From Chitinophagaceae bacterium UBA3961 (lineage in GTDB: Bacteria; Bacteroidota; Bacteroidia; Chitinophagales; Chitinophagaceae), in assembly GCA_002385265.1 (NCBI GenBank), contig DGDD01000154.1, forward strand, positions 1-6,973: DNA of 6,973 nt, given 5' to 3'. Under the pieces are notes generated by a model that was given only the letters and a program-made list of their open reading frames with translations, was not told the DNA's origin and made no database searches. The position numbers and the translations under genes are program-made. Positions 1 through 5,834 of the stretch are shown one piece after another. How positions within the stretch are numbered: position 1 is the first letter of the stretch; the number at the start of each line of letters is the position of its first letter.

Positions 1-243
1 GTAGTGGCTACTGAGACAGGTATTTTGCATAAAATGCAAAAAGAAAATCCGGGTAAGACTTTTATTCCTGCTCCGCCGGATAATAATTGTGCTTGTAACG
101 ATTGCCCTCACATGAAGTTGAATACACTTGAAAAATTGTACCTGTGTATGAAATACGAATTACCTGAGATTTTGATGAGTAAGGAATTGATTGAGAAGAG
201 TAGAATTCCGATTGAACGAATGTTAGAAATAAGTGCCAGTTAA
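1..243 (+). CDS. nadA: Quinolinate synthase NadA, C-terminal fragment (5' end outside window)
   Basis: NadA condenses iminoaspartate with dihydroxyacetone phosphate to give quinolinate, a cytosolic step of de novo NAD synthesis that needs a [4Fe-4S] cluster. The reading frame is open from base 1 with no stop, so this is the last 80 codons of a gene entering from the left; the GTG at base 4 is internal, not a start. Recognisable features are the [23 protein letters not shown] stretch in two parts (the ATETG element, then the NPGKTF run) and [18 protein letters not shown], the conserved C-terminal cysteine motif. By family alignment from memory, the cysteine before Pro-His (codon 103-105) should be the third cluster ligand. 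The end after this motif is of normal length, so the 3' end looks intact. It converges on mnmG with 32 bases between stop codons. nadD, another NAD-pathway gene, lies 2.8 kb to the right but is not in the same transcription unit. Confidence 0.95.
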   Translation, partial: VVATETGILHKMQKENPGKTFIPAPPDNNCACNDCPHMKLNTLEKLYLCMKYELPEILMSKELIEKSRIPIERMLEISAS

Positions 244-277
244 AAAAAAAGCTCGATCTTAGATCGAGTTTTTTTTT
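242..277. terminator. Bidirectional intrinsic terminator between nadA and mnmG
   Basis: Nine A residues (242-250) precede a perfect 7-bp stem, CTCGATC (252-258) and GATCGAG (262-268), with a TTA loop, followed by nine T residues (269-277). G251 can pair with T269 as a wobble, and the A and T tracts can extend the helix. Read on either strand this is a stem followed by a U run, so it can end both nadA (plus) and mnmG (minus). The hairpin starts inside the nadA stop codon's A run, and the far T tract overlaps the mnmG stop codon (276-278). The two genes therefore share one very compact terminator. Confidence 0.9.
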
Positions 278-2135
278 ATCTTCCCATGTATACCATTAGA
301 ATTTGAATATCGCTTGGATTCACCCCACTAATTCTACTAGCTTGACCAAGTGTTCTGGGTTTTACTTTTAGAAACTTCTGCATTGCTTCTGCTGATAAGG
401 CTGGAATTTTTTTATAGTCAAAACTATCCGGTATCATTAGATCTTCCAGTTGACTCATACGTTGTACTAATTCTTTTTCTTTTTCGATGTAGACATCGTA
501 TTTGATTTGTGTTTCTGTTTGTTCTACAAATTCTGTTTCGGTTTCTTTGAATTTGTTTAGAAATTCGAAATGATTGATCATTCCTTTTAATGATATGTTT
601 GGTCGTACAAGCAGGTTGATCGCCTTTTGTTTTTGAGATAGTGGAGCTGAATTATTTTTCTCTAAAAACGGGGTTGCTTCTGTAGGTTCTACAGAAGTTT
701 CTATTAAAGTATTTTTTAATATTTCTACTGTTTTTAATTTCTCTTCTACACGTTTTAAACGGTCTGTTTTTGCAAGTCCAATTTTTACGCTCATGGGTGT
801 AAGTCGGATATCTGCATTGTCTTGTCGAAGTAAGGTTCGGTATTCTGCTCTTGATGTAAACATTCTGTAAGGTTCTTCGGTTCCTTTAGAAATAAGATCA
901 TCTACTAGAACTCCGATATATGCTTCGCTTCTTTTTAATATGAATGGCTCTTGATTTGTGATTTTCAAATGTGCATTGATTCCGGCCATTAATCCTTGGC
1001 AAGCTGCTTCTTCGTAACCGGTTGTTCCATTTATTTGTCCGGCAAAAAAGAGGTTATTTATCTGTTTGGTTTCGAGTGAATGTTTCAATTGAGTAGGAGG
1101 GAAGAAGTCGTACTCGATAGCATAACCCGGTCGGAATATTCTTACATTCTCAAACCCCGGAACATTACGAAGAGCTTCGTATTGTACTTCTTCCGGGAGT
1201 GAGGTAGAAAAGCCATTGACGTAGATTTCAACGGTATTCCATCCTTCGGGTTCAATGAATAATTGATGCCTTTCGCGTTCTGCAAAGCGATTGATCTTGT
1301 CTTCAATACTTGGACAATAACGAGGGCCAACACCTTCAATACGTCCGGTATACATTGGACTTCTGTCGAAACCAGTTTTAAGAATATCGTGTACAGTTGT
1401 ATTGGTATAGCTGATCCAACAAGATCTTTGTTCTGTAGGTTTCTTGGTATTGGTATAAGAAAAGCCAACTATTTCGTCATCACCTTTTTGTTCTTCCATT
1501 TTAGAATAATCGAGGCTTCTTCCATCGATTCTTGGAGGAGTACCGGTTTTCAAACGGTCGCTTTCGAAACCAAGGGATACGAGCTGTTCAGTAATACCGG
1601 TTGCAGCTTTTTCAGCGACTCTACCTCCACCGAATCTTTTCTCACCAATATGTATTACACCGTTTAGGAATGTTCCGCTGGTAACTACCACGGCTTTGGA
1701 TCTGATTTCATGTCCTAGACCTGTAACCACTCCTTTTACTTGATCTCCTTCGATGATCAATCCATTTACCATGTCTTGATAAAACTCAACATTCGGAGTC
1801 TGCTCTAACATTTCCCTCCAGGTTGCAGCGAAGAGCATTCGATCACTTTGAGCTCTTGGGCTCCACATGGCAGGTCCTTTTGATTTATTAAGCATGCGGA
1901 ATTGAATCATGCTTATATCGGTAACGATACCCGAGTATCCTCCAAGAGCATCTATCTCTCTAACAATTTGACCTTTTGCAATACCTCCCATGGCCGGGTT
2001 GCAACTCATTTGGGCGATGGTTTGCATGTTCATAGTGATCAAAAGAACCTTTGATCCCATATTGGCTGCAGCTGCTGCGGCTTCACATCCGGCATGTCCG
2101 GCACCTACTACTATAACATCGTATTGTTGAAACAT
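276..2135 (-). CDS. mnmG: tRNA uridine-5-carboxymethylaminomethyl modification enzyme MnmG (GidA)
   Basis: MnmG is an FAD- and NADH-dependent enzyme that works with the GTPase MnmE to install the (carboxymethyl)aminomethyl group on C5 of the wobble uridine of certain tRNAs. The 619-residue product has the family's normal length (about 620-630). The N-terminal Rossmann motif GAGHAGCEAA (residues 11-20) binds FAD. The two cysteines important in the family are present at C45 (in MSCNPAMGG) and C274 (in GPRYCPSIEDK). Other family signatures are GTFLNGVIHIG (154-164), KTGTPPRIDGRS (196-207), SCWISYTNT (238-246) and PGYAIEYD in the second half. The C-terminal helical domain ends in the usual ASRISGVNPSDIQILM-like MnmE-binding region. 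The ATG at 2135 gives the standard MFQQYDVIVVGAG start. A TAACTTTG box lies four bases upstream, so the transcript probably begins at or next to the ATG. ybeY lies upstream on the same strand; mnmE, rsmG and parAB are not in this window. Confidence 0.98.
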   Translation of the reverse strand: MFQQYDVIVVGAGHAGCEAAAAAANMGSKVLLITMNMQTIAQMSCNPAMGGIAKGQIVREIDALGGYSGIVTDISMIQFRMLNKSKGPAMWSPRAQSDRMLFAATWREMLEQTPNVEFYQDMVNGLIIEGDQVKGVVTGLGHEIRSKAVVVTSGTFLNGVIHIGEKRFGGGRVAEKAATGITEQLVSLGFESDRLKTGTPPRIDGRSLDYSKMEEQKGDDEIVGFSYTNTKKPTEQRSCWISYTNTTVHDILKTGFDRSPMYTGRIEGVGPRYCPSIEDKINRFAERERHQLFIEPEGWNTVEIYVNGFSTSLPEEVQYEALRNVPGFENVRIFRPGYAIEYDFFPPTQLKHSLETKQINNLFFAGQINGTTGYEEAACQGLMAGINAHLKITNQEPFILKRSEAYIGVLVDDLISKGTEEPYRMFTSRAEYRTLLRQDNADIRLTPMSVKIGLAKTDRLKRVEEKLKTVEILKNTLIETSVEPTEATPFLEKNNSAPLSQKQKAINLLVRPNISLKGMINHFEFLNKFKETETEFVEQTETQIKYDVYIEKEKELVQRMSQLEDLMIPDSFDYKKIPALSAEAMQKFLKVKPRTLGQASRISGVNPSDIQILMVYMGR

Positions 2136-2139
2136 GATG

Positions 2140-2147
2140 CAAAGTTA
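2140..2147 (-). promoter_or_regulatory. Putative -7 box (TAACTTTG) of mnmG
   Basis: On the minus strand TAACTTTG matches the Bacteroidota -7 consensus TAnnTTTG exactly and ends four bases before the mnmG ATG. A start point a few bases after the box would fall on or beside the A of the ATG, giving a leaderless or nearly leaderless mRNA. I do not find a TTG (-33 element) at the usual spacing of about 19 bases; that position is occupied by a tandem repeat. The consensus is known from the phylum; its use here is inferred. Confidence 0.6.
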
Positions 2148-2153
2148 GTTATA

Positions 2154-2181
2154 GGTGATAAGTTTTGGGTGGTAAGTTTTG
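2154..2181. repeat. Two-copy 14-bp tandem repeat upstream of mnmG
   Basis: GGTGATAAGTTTTG (2154-2167) is followed immediately by GGTGGTAAGTTTTG (2168-2181), identical at 13 of 14 positions. The pair lies six bases upstream of the mnmG -7 box, across the place where a -33 element would be expected. It could be a slippage duplication or a two-site operator for a regulator of mnmG; nothing in the sequence decides between them. On the minus strand the unit reads CAAAACTTACCACC. Confidence 0.7.
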
Positions 2182-2218
2182 AGAAGAGGTTGAAATGAGT
2201 ATTCGGGAATGGAAGGGT

Positions 2219-2232
2219 GTTCCACGTGGAAA
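2219..2232. other. parS: parS-like palindrome, copy 1 (imperfect)
   Basis: The perfect 12-bp palindrome TTCCACGTGGAA occupies 2220-2231 within TGTTCCACGTGGAAACA. The left half (TGTTCCAC) matches a chromosomal parS half-site of the TGTTnCACGTGnAACA type exactly. The right half departs from it after GTGGAA, where an extra A shifts the terminal ACA by one base. ParB proteins bind such sites and load as a clamp for chromosome segregation. The copy lies in the mnmG-ybeY gap, 79 bp centre to centre from a better copy. Assignment rests on similarity to the known consensus and on the pairing of two copies. Confidence 0.6.
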
Positions 2233-2296
2233 CAAAGGGAGGTGTTCTGAGAAGAATAATGCTCTTAGAAATAGCTACTTATAACCAATTACCTAA

Positions 2297-2312
2297 AGTT
2301 CCACGTGGAACT
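2297..2312. other. parS: parS-like palindrome, copy 2 (perfect 16-bp inverted repeat)
   Basis: AGTTCCACGTGGAACT is a perfect 16-bp palindrome. Its inner 14 bases, GTTCCACGTGGAAC, match the core of the TGTTCCACGTGGAACA-type parS site; only the two outermost bases differ (A/T instead of T/A). Its last base is the first base of the ybeY stop codon as read on the plus strand, so the site sits directly behind ybeY. A perfect 16-bp palindrome with this core is very unlikely by chance in a 7-kb window. An E-box-like transcription factor operator (CACGTG) is the alternative, but the conserved GTT/AAC flanks favour parS. Confidence 0.72.
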
Positions 2313-2743
2313 CATTTAAAGTAGGCGCTTAAGGCTCTTTGTTCGGCCGCGCGCATCTCTTTGATATGTTTAGGGGATTTGTCTTTGTATCCGCAAAGGT
2401 GAAGTAGTCCATGGAAGATCACCCGATGAAGTTCTTGTTGGAGGGTAGAGGAGAAGGAAAGGGCGTTATCTTTTACTCTATCCACGCTTATATATAGTTC
2501 TCCCTCGATGGCATTGCCTTCGCTAAGGTCGAAAGTGATGATGTCGGTATAGTAGTCGTGCTGAAGGAATTGTTTGTTCATGGAGAGCAGGTACTCGTCG
2601 GAACAAAGAATAATGTTCAATGTTTTGAGGGGTCGACCTTCCTTTTTAGCCAGTTTCGTTAAGAAAAGCTTTAATTCCTTTCTGTTTTTTAAGGAGGGCA
2701 CAGGAATAAGATTGTGAAACTGTACTTTTGGGGTCTGGTTCAT
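2312..2743 (-). CDS. ybeY: Endoribonuclease YbeY (rRNA maturation factor)
   Basis: YbeY is a metal-dependent single-strand endoribonuclease involved in 16S rRNA 3'-end maturation and ribosome quality control in the cytosol. I place the start at the ATG at 2743 (143 residues); an in-frame TTG three codons upstream (2752) is possible, but an ATG is available and leaves a leader of sensible length behind a TAGCTTTG box at 2762-2769. Family features are the YYTDIITFD element (residues 64-72 from this ATG), GELYISVDRV (81-90) and the metal site HGLLHLCGYKD (111-121). In the widespread HGxLHLxGYDH motif the last position is a third histidine ligand; here it is Asp121, a substitution I believe is usual in Bacteroidota. 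mnmG follows on the same strand after 176 bp, and feoA diverges from the other side. The stop codon touches a parS-like palindrome. Confidence 0.95.
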   Translation of the reverse strand: MNQTPKVQFHNLIPVPSLKNRKELKLFLTKLAKKEGRPLKTLNIILCSDEYLLSMNKQFLQHDYYTDIITFDLSEGNAIEGELYISVDRVKDNALSFSSTLQQELHRVIFHGLLHLCGYKDKSPKHIKEMRAAEQRALSAYFK

Positions 2744-2761
2744 ATTGTTCAATTAACGAAG

Positions 2762-2769
2762 CAAAGCTA
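2762..2769 (-). promoter_or_regulatory. Putative -7 box (TAGCTTTG) of ybeY
   Basis: TAGCTTTG on the minus strand fits TAnnTTTG exactly and lies 18 bases before the ATG at 2743, which would give a short leader of roughly a dozen bases. No TTG is seen at the usual upstream spacing. The box sits in the 46-bp divergent gap between the ybeY ATG and feoA. On the plus strand a weak TTG (2745-2747), 20-base spacer and TAAGGCTG (2768-2775, two mismatches) could serve feoA, but I would not rely on it. Confidence 0.5.
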
Positions 2770-2789
2770 AGGCTGTTAGAGAATTAGTT

Positions 2790-3017
2790 ATGAAAAGATT
2801 ATCAGAAGTAAAAGCGGGCTCGAGAGTAAAGATTGTAAGCTTCGAGAATAATGATTTGTTTTTGAAATTGATGGAAATGGGTTGTGTACCCGGTGAGTTG
2901 GTTCAAGTAGAACAAATTGCTCCATTAGGAGATCCAATATCTATTACGGTTGCAGGATATAGTTTGAGTTTACGAATCAATGAGGCAGATAACATCTTTG
3001 TTGAAGACATCGCCTAA
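2790..3017 (+). CDS. feoA: FeoA family protein (small SH3-like, ferrous iron transport accessory)
   Basis: FeoA is a small cytosolic protein with an SH3-like beta-barrel fold that supports the ferrous iron permease FeoB. The 75-residue product has the usual length and pattern: MKRLSEVKAGSRVKIV at the start, the LMEMGCVPGE turn (residues 27-36), APLGDPI (44-50), and the C-terminal LRINEADNIFV strand (61-71). It is a single domain, not fused to FeoB, and the next gene is nadD rather than feoB, so its partner must lie elsewhere or its role differs. Isolated FeoA-like domains also occur at the C-terminus of DtxR-type regulators, but there is no DNA-binding part here. nadD starts 15 bp after the stop codon, so the two are probably co-transcribed. 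There is no Shine-Dalgarno sequence before the ATG. Confidence 0.9.
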   Translation: MKRLSEVKAGSRVKIVSFENNDLFLKLMEMGCVPGELVQVEQIAPLGDPISITVAGYSLSLRINEADNIFVEDIA

Positions 3018-3032
3018 TTCAAATTCCCGATA

Positions 3033-3605
3033 ATGAAGATCGGTTTATACTTTGGATCGTTCAATCCTATACATCACGGTCATTTAATAATAGCGAATCA
3101 TATCCTCAATCATGGTTCGGTTGATCAAGTATGGTTTGTAGTAAGTCCTCAAAACCCGCATAAACCTTCCGGGACCTTGTTAAATGAATACCATCGCCTT
3201 TATTTAGTTCAACTAGCCATTGAGGGATGTGAGGGATTGGTAGCAAGTGATATTGAATTCAAGCTACCACGACCATCTTATACTATTGATACACTCACCT
3301 ACTTATCAGAGAAATATCCGCAACATCAATTCAAGGTGGTGATGGGTAGCGATAGTTTCAGAAACTTATCGAAATGGAAGAACTATGAAATACTGATTCG
3401 CGACTATTCCTTTATAATATATGAACGTCCCGGCTTTCAGGTGGAAACAATACCAAGTGGAGCTGATATAACTGTGTTGAAAGCCCCACTATTAGAAATT
3501 TCGGCTACACATATACGTAATACTATTAAGGAAGGAAAATCAGTACAGTTCTTGGTTCCCGATAAAGTTAGGGAAGAGATGGAGCGAAACTCCTATTATA
3601 AATAA
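3033..3605 (+). CDS. nadD: Nicotinate-nucleotide adenylyltransferase NadD
   Basis: NadD transfers AMP from ATP to nicotinate mononucleotide, forming deamido-NAD, the step shared by de novo and salvage NAD synthesis. The 190-residue product has typical length. The nucleotidyltransferase signature GSFNPIHHGH (residues 8-17) contains the HxGH catalytic element. The substrate-site segments PHKP (42-45) and GSDSFRNLSKW (105-115) are present, and the second nucleotide-binding motif appears as ISATHIR (156-162, family form ISSTxIR). The start is the ATG right before KIGLYFGSFNP, the expected N-terminus. It follows feoA by 15 bp, suggesting one transcription unit. Together with nadA at the left edge it gives two NAD-synthesis genes in the window, though they are separated by mnmG and ybeY on the other strand. 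Confidence 0.97.
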   Translation: MKIGLYFGSFNPIHHGHLIIANHILNHGSVDQVWFVVSPQNPHKPSGTLLNEYHRLYLVQLAIEGCEGLVASDIEFKLPRPSYTIDTLTYLSEKYPQHQFKVVMGSDSFRNLSKWKNYEILIRDYSFIIYERPGFQVETIPSGADITVLKAPLLEISATHIRNTIKEGKSVQFLVPDKVREEMERNSYYK

Positions 3606-3639
3606 AGCTGGCGCAGGGTTGTGCTTAACTCTCTTTGGT

Positions 3640-3653
3640 GATTGCTTGCAATC
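3640..3653. repeat. Short inverted repeat between nadD and the chromate transporter
   Basis: GATTGC (3640-3645) and GCAATC (3648-3653) form a perfect 6-bp inverted repeat around TT, 30 bp before the transporter start. It is not followed by a T run, so it is a poor terminator. It could be a small operator for the transporter gene, or chance. The rest of the 77-bp gap (3606-3682) shows no RNA gene. The nearest -7-like box is TCTCTTTG at 3630-3637, one mismatch from TAnnTTTG. Confidence 0.3.
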
Positions 3654-3682
3654 CAATTAATTTACTCTCTTAAATGTAGCCG

Positions 3683-4951
3683 TTGGTATTAGTTCGACAC
3701 ATCCCATTTTTGAAAGCCGTTTTTCTGCATAGTCTTACCGGATTTGGCGGACCGCAGGGTCATTTCGGAATGATGTTGAAAACCTTTGTAGATGAGCGAA
3801 AGGATGTGAGTAAAGAAGAATTAATGGATTATAATTCTTTTTGCCAACTTCTTCCCGGAGCCTCGTCTACACAAGTACTCACGCTTATTGGCTATAAACG
3901 AGGCGGTGCGCCTTTGGCCATTCTTACCTTATTGATATGGATACTTCCGGCGAGTTTACTCATGGGTGCGTTGAGTTTTCTGTTGCGCAGAATCAGTGAG
4001 CAATCGATGCAAGTAACATTGTTTCGTTTTATTCAACCGATGGCAGTTGGATTTTTGATCTATGCTTCTTTGAAGAGTTATTCATTGGCAATTCATAATA
4101 CCATTACAAGAAGTATTTTGATCGTATCTGCAATTGCTACGTTTGTACTTTTTAAAATGCCCTGGATCTTTCCGCTATTGATTGTTTTGGGAGGAGCGGT
4201 TACAAATATTAGTGACAAGAGGATTCCTCAAAAAGGGCAAGCGCCGAAAAAGATAAAATGGGGTAATCTCTGGGTTTGGGCTATTTTGTTTTTGGTTTTG
4301 GGGGTATTGAGTGAATTGGCCAGAAAAAACGACTGGCAATACAGAAGGCCCATCAACTTAGCGGAGAATACCTATCGTTTTGGAAGCTTGGTATTTGGAG
4401 GTGGTCAAGTTCTGATTCCTATGATGTATGAACAATTTGTAGAAAGACCCACCTCGGAAACGGTGATAAAGAAGAACCAAAACAAAAAAGAAAATGTAAT
4501 TGCGATAAAAAAGGATGAGTTCTATACCGGTGCCGGAGTGGTTCGAGCGATTCCCGGACCCGTATTTTCGATCGGTTCATTCATGGGCGGTATGGCAATG
4601 AGTGATAGAAGTTCTGCCTGGCAGGTATTGGGCTGTATTATAGGTACGGTCGGCATATTTTTACCGAGCGCATTGTTTGTTTTATTCTTCTTTCCCATTT
4701 GGAATAACTTAAAAAAATATGCAGTAGTATATCGTTCTCTAGAGGGAATCAATGCGGTGGCGGTGGGCATTATGTTTGCTTCAATTTTGTATATGAGCAA
4801 AGACATCGCCTTTTTTTCGAATACTCTAGATAGTTATATAAATATTATTGTAATGGTTGGCACTTGGTTGCTGCTGCAATATTCCAAAGTAGCGTCTCCT
4901 GCAATTGTAGCGCTAACCCTTTCAATTGGAACTTTTTCTACCTTTTTATAA
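3683..4951 (+). CDS. chrA: Chromate transporter, CHR family (two-domain ChrA)
   Basis: CHR-family proteins are inner-membrane transporters; characterised ChrA members export chromate, while many homologues have unknown anion substrates. The 422-residue product is a long-chain, two-domain member. The N-terminal CHR domain (about 8-175) has FGGPQGH (21-27) and LPGASSTQ (57-64). The C-terminal domain (about 230-420) has the matching FGGGQV (238-243) and [14 protein letters not shown] (290-303). Many hydrophobic membrane segments are visible (about 78-100, 117-133, 144-175, 195-210, 313-341, 357-371, 386-400, 405-421). A Lys/Asn-rich hydrophilic loop (about 254-278) lies just before the IPGP motif. 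The start is unusual: a TAG ends the frame two codons upstream, there is no ATG before residue 30, and that ATG would remove FGGPQGH, so TTG at 3683 is the best start. No chrB or other resistance gene is adjacent, so chromate as substrate is family inference only. Confidence 0.92.
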   Translation: MVLVRHIPFLKAVFLHSLTGFGGPQGHFGMMLKTFVDERKDVSKEELMDYNSFCQLLPGASSTQVLTLIGYKRGGAPLAILTLLIWILPASLLMGALSFLLRRISEQSMQVTLFRFIQPMAVGFLIYASLKSYSLAIHNTITRSILIVSAIATFVLFKMPWIFPLLIVLGGAVTNISDKRIPQKGQAPKKIKWGNLWVWAILFLVLGVLSELARKNDWQYRRPINLAENTYRFGSLVFGGGQVLIPMMYEQFVERPTSETVIKKNQNKKENVIAIKKDEFYTGAGVVRAIPGPVFSIGSFMGGMAMSDRSSAWQVLGCIIGTVGIFLPSALFVLFFFPIWNNLKKYAVVYRSLEGINAVAVGIMFASILYMSKDIAFFSNTLDSYINIIVMVGTWLLLQYSKVASPAIVALTLSIGTFSTFL

Positions 4952-5001
4952 TGCAAGGCGCTTCTTAACAAGGTGTACCTAATCTGAACAGCGTCATATC
5001 T

Positions 5002-5009
5002 TATCTTTG
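5002..5009 (+). promoter_or_regulatory. Putative -7 box (TATCTTTG) of the inositol-monophosphatase family gene
   Basis: TATCTTTG matches TAnnTTTG exactly and ends four bases before the ATG at 5014, the same geometry as at mnmG. Transcription would begin at or beside the ATG. No good TTG -33 element is visible at the standard spacing. The 62-bp gap after the transporter gene shows no clear terminator. Confidence 0.62.
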
Positions 5010-5013
5010 TACT

Positions 5014-5790
5014 ATGCTGAAAGAAACATTATACAACGCAACAGAAGCAGGGGCTCAAATCCTTCTTCATTATTTCAATAATAAGGATCTAGCCATTAGT
5101 CATAAAGACGGGGTCAATAATTTGGTCACTGAAGCAGATCATGCCTCAGAAAAGGCGATCATTGAAACCATCAAATCGACATTTCCCGATCATTTTATTT
5201 TGAGCGAAGAAGTGGGGGCTATAGAAACGGGGAGCGAATATAAGTGGATTATCGACCCCATTGATGGTACGATCAACTATGCTCACGGAATTCCGCTTTG
5301 TTGTGTATCAATTGGCATTGAACATAATGGTACAATAATAATGGGAGCTGTTTACAATCCCTTTTTAAAAGAATTCTATTTTGCCGAAAAAGGGCAAGGC
5401 GCATTCTTAAATGATCAAAAATTATCGGTAAGCGAAGAAAGCAGTGTTTTAAAATCGTGTTTGGTAACCGGATTTCCATATACTTATATAAATCAGCCCA
5501 ATGGTCCCTTGGAAAGTTTTTCAAGATTTATTCGTGAAGGAATTCCAGTAAGGAGACTGGGTTCGGCTGCAATCGACTTATGTTGGGTGGCGGCCGGCAG
5601 ATTTGATGGTTTCTACGAACACAAATTGAATGCTTGGGATAGTGCTGCAGGATATTTGATGGTGGAGGAAGCCGGTGGTAAAGTAACCGATTTTAAGGGT
5701 CTTCCGTATTCACCCTATCAGCCACATATTCTTGCTACCAATGGTAAGATCCATGACGAAATGTTGTTATGGGTGAATGATCAACGATAA
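5014..5790 (+). CDS. Inositol monophosphatase family protein (SuhB-like)
   Basis: Members of this family are Mg2+-dependent, lithium-sensitive phosphatases acting on small phosphorylated molecules such as inositol 1-phosphate; some relatives act on PAP (CysQ) or fructose 1,6-bisphosphate. The 258-residue product is full length. Metal-binding motifs are LSEE (63-66), DPIDGTINY (81-89, family motif A) and AWDSAAG (207-213, motif B), giving E65 or E66, D81, D84 and D209 as expected ligands. VTEAD (38-42) and GAVYNPFLKEFYFAEKGQGA, in two parts (111-120, 121-130), are also typical. The ATG at 5014 gives a normal N-terminus and has a TATCTTTG box four bases upstream. The nearest named relatives are SuhB-type enzymes; the physiological substrate cannot be read from sequence. 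A glycosyltransferase follows after 44 bp, perhaps in the same transcript. Confidence 0.95.
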   Translation: MLKETLYNATEAGAQILLHYFNNKDLAISHKDGVNNLVTEADHASEKAIIETIKSTFPDHFILSEEVGAIETGSEYKWIIDPIDGTINYAHGIPLCCVSIGIEHNGTIIMGAVYNPFLKEFYFAEKGQGAFLNDQKLSVSEESSVLKSCLVTGFPYTYINQPNGPLESFSRFIREGIPVRRLGSAAIDLCWVAAGRFDGFYEHKLNAWDSAAGYLMVEEAGGKVTDFKGLPYSPYQPHILATNGKIHDEMLLWVNDQR

Positions 5791-5834
5791 GTTTTCGCGC
5801 CACACTATTACAGATAGAAACTCAGGTCCACTGA

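Noticed and set aside
1263..1667. Open frame of 134 codons antisense to mnmG
   Set aside because: It lies wholly inside the well-supported mnmG gene, has no family features, and reads like a complement of conserved mnmG codons.
2224..2229. CACGTG as a eukaryotic-style E-box or generic operator
   Set aside because: The longer palindrome with GTT/AAC flanks and a second copy nearby fits parS better than a bare hexamer site.
3606..3682. Possible small RNA or tRNA in the nadD-transporter gap
   Set aside because: Only 77 bp, with no cloverleaf, no strong terminator and only a 6-bp inverted repeat.
4522..4806. Open frame of 94 codons antisense to the chromate transporter
   Set aside because: It overlaps the conserved C-terminal CHR domain completely and shows no recognisable motif or promoter.
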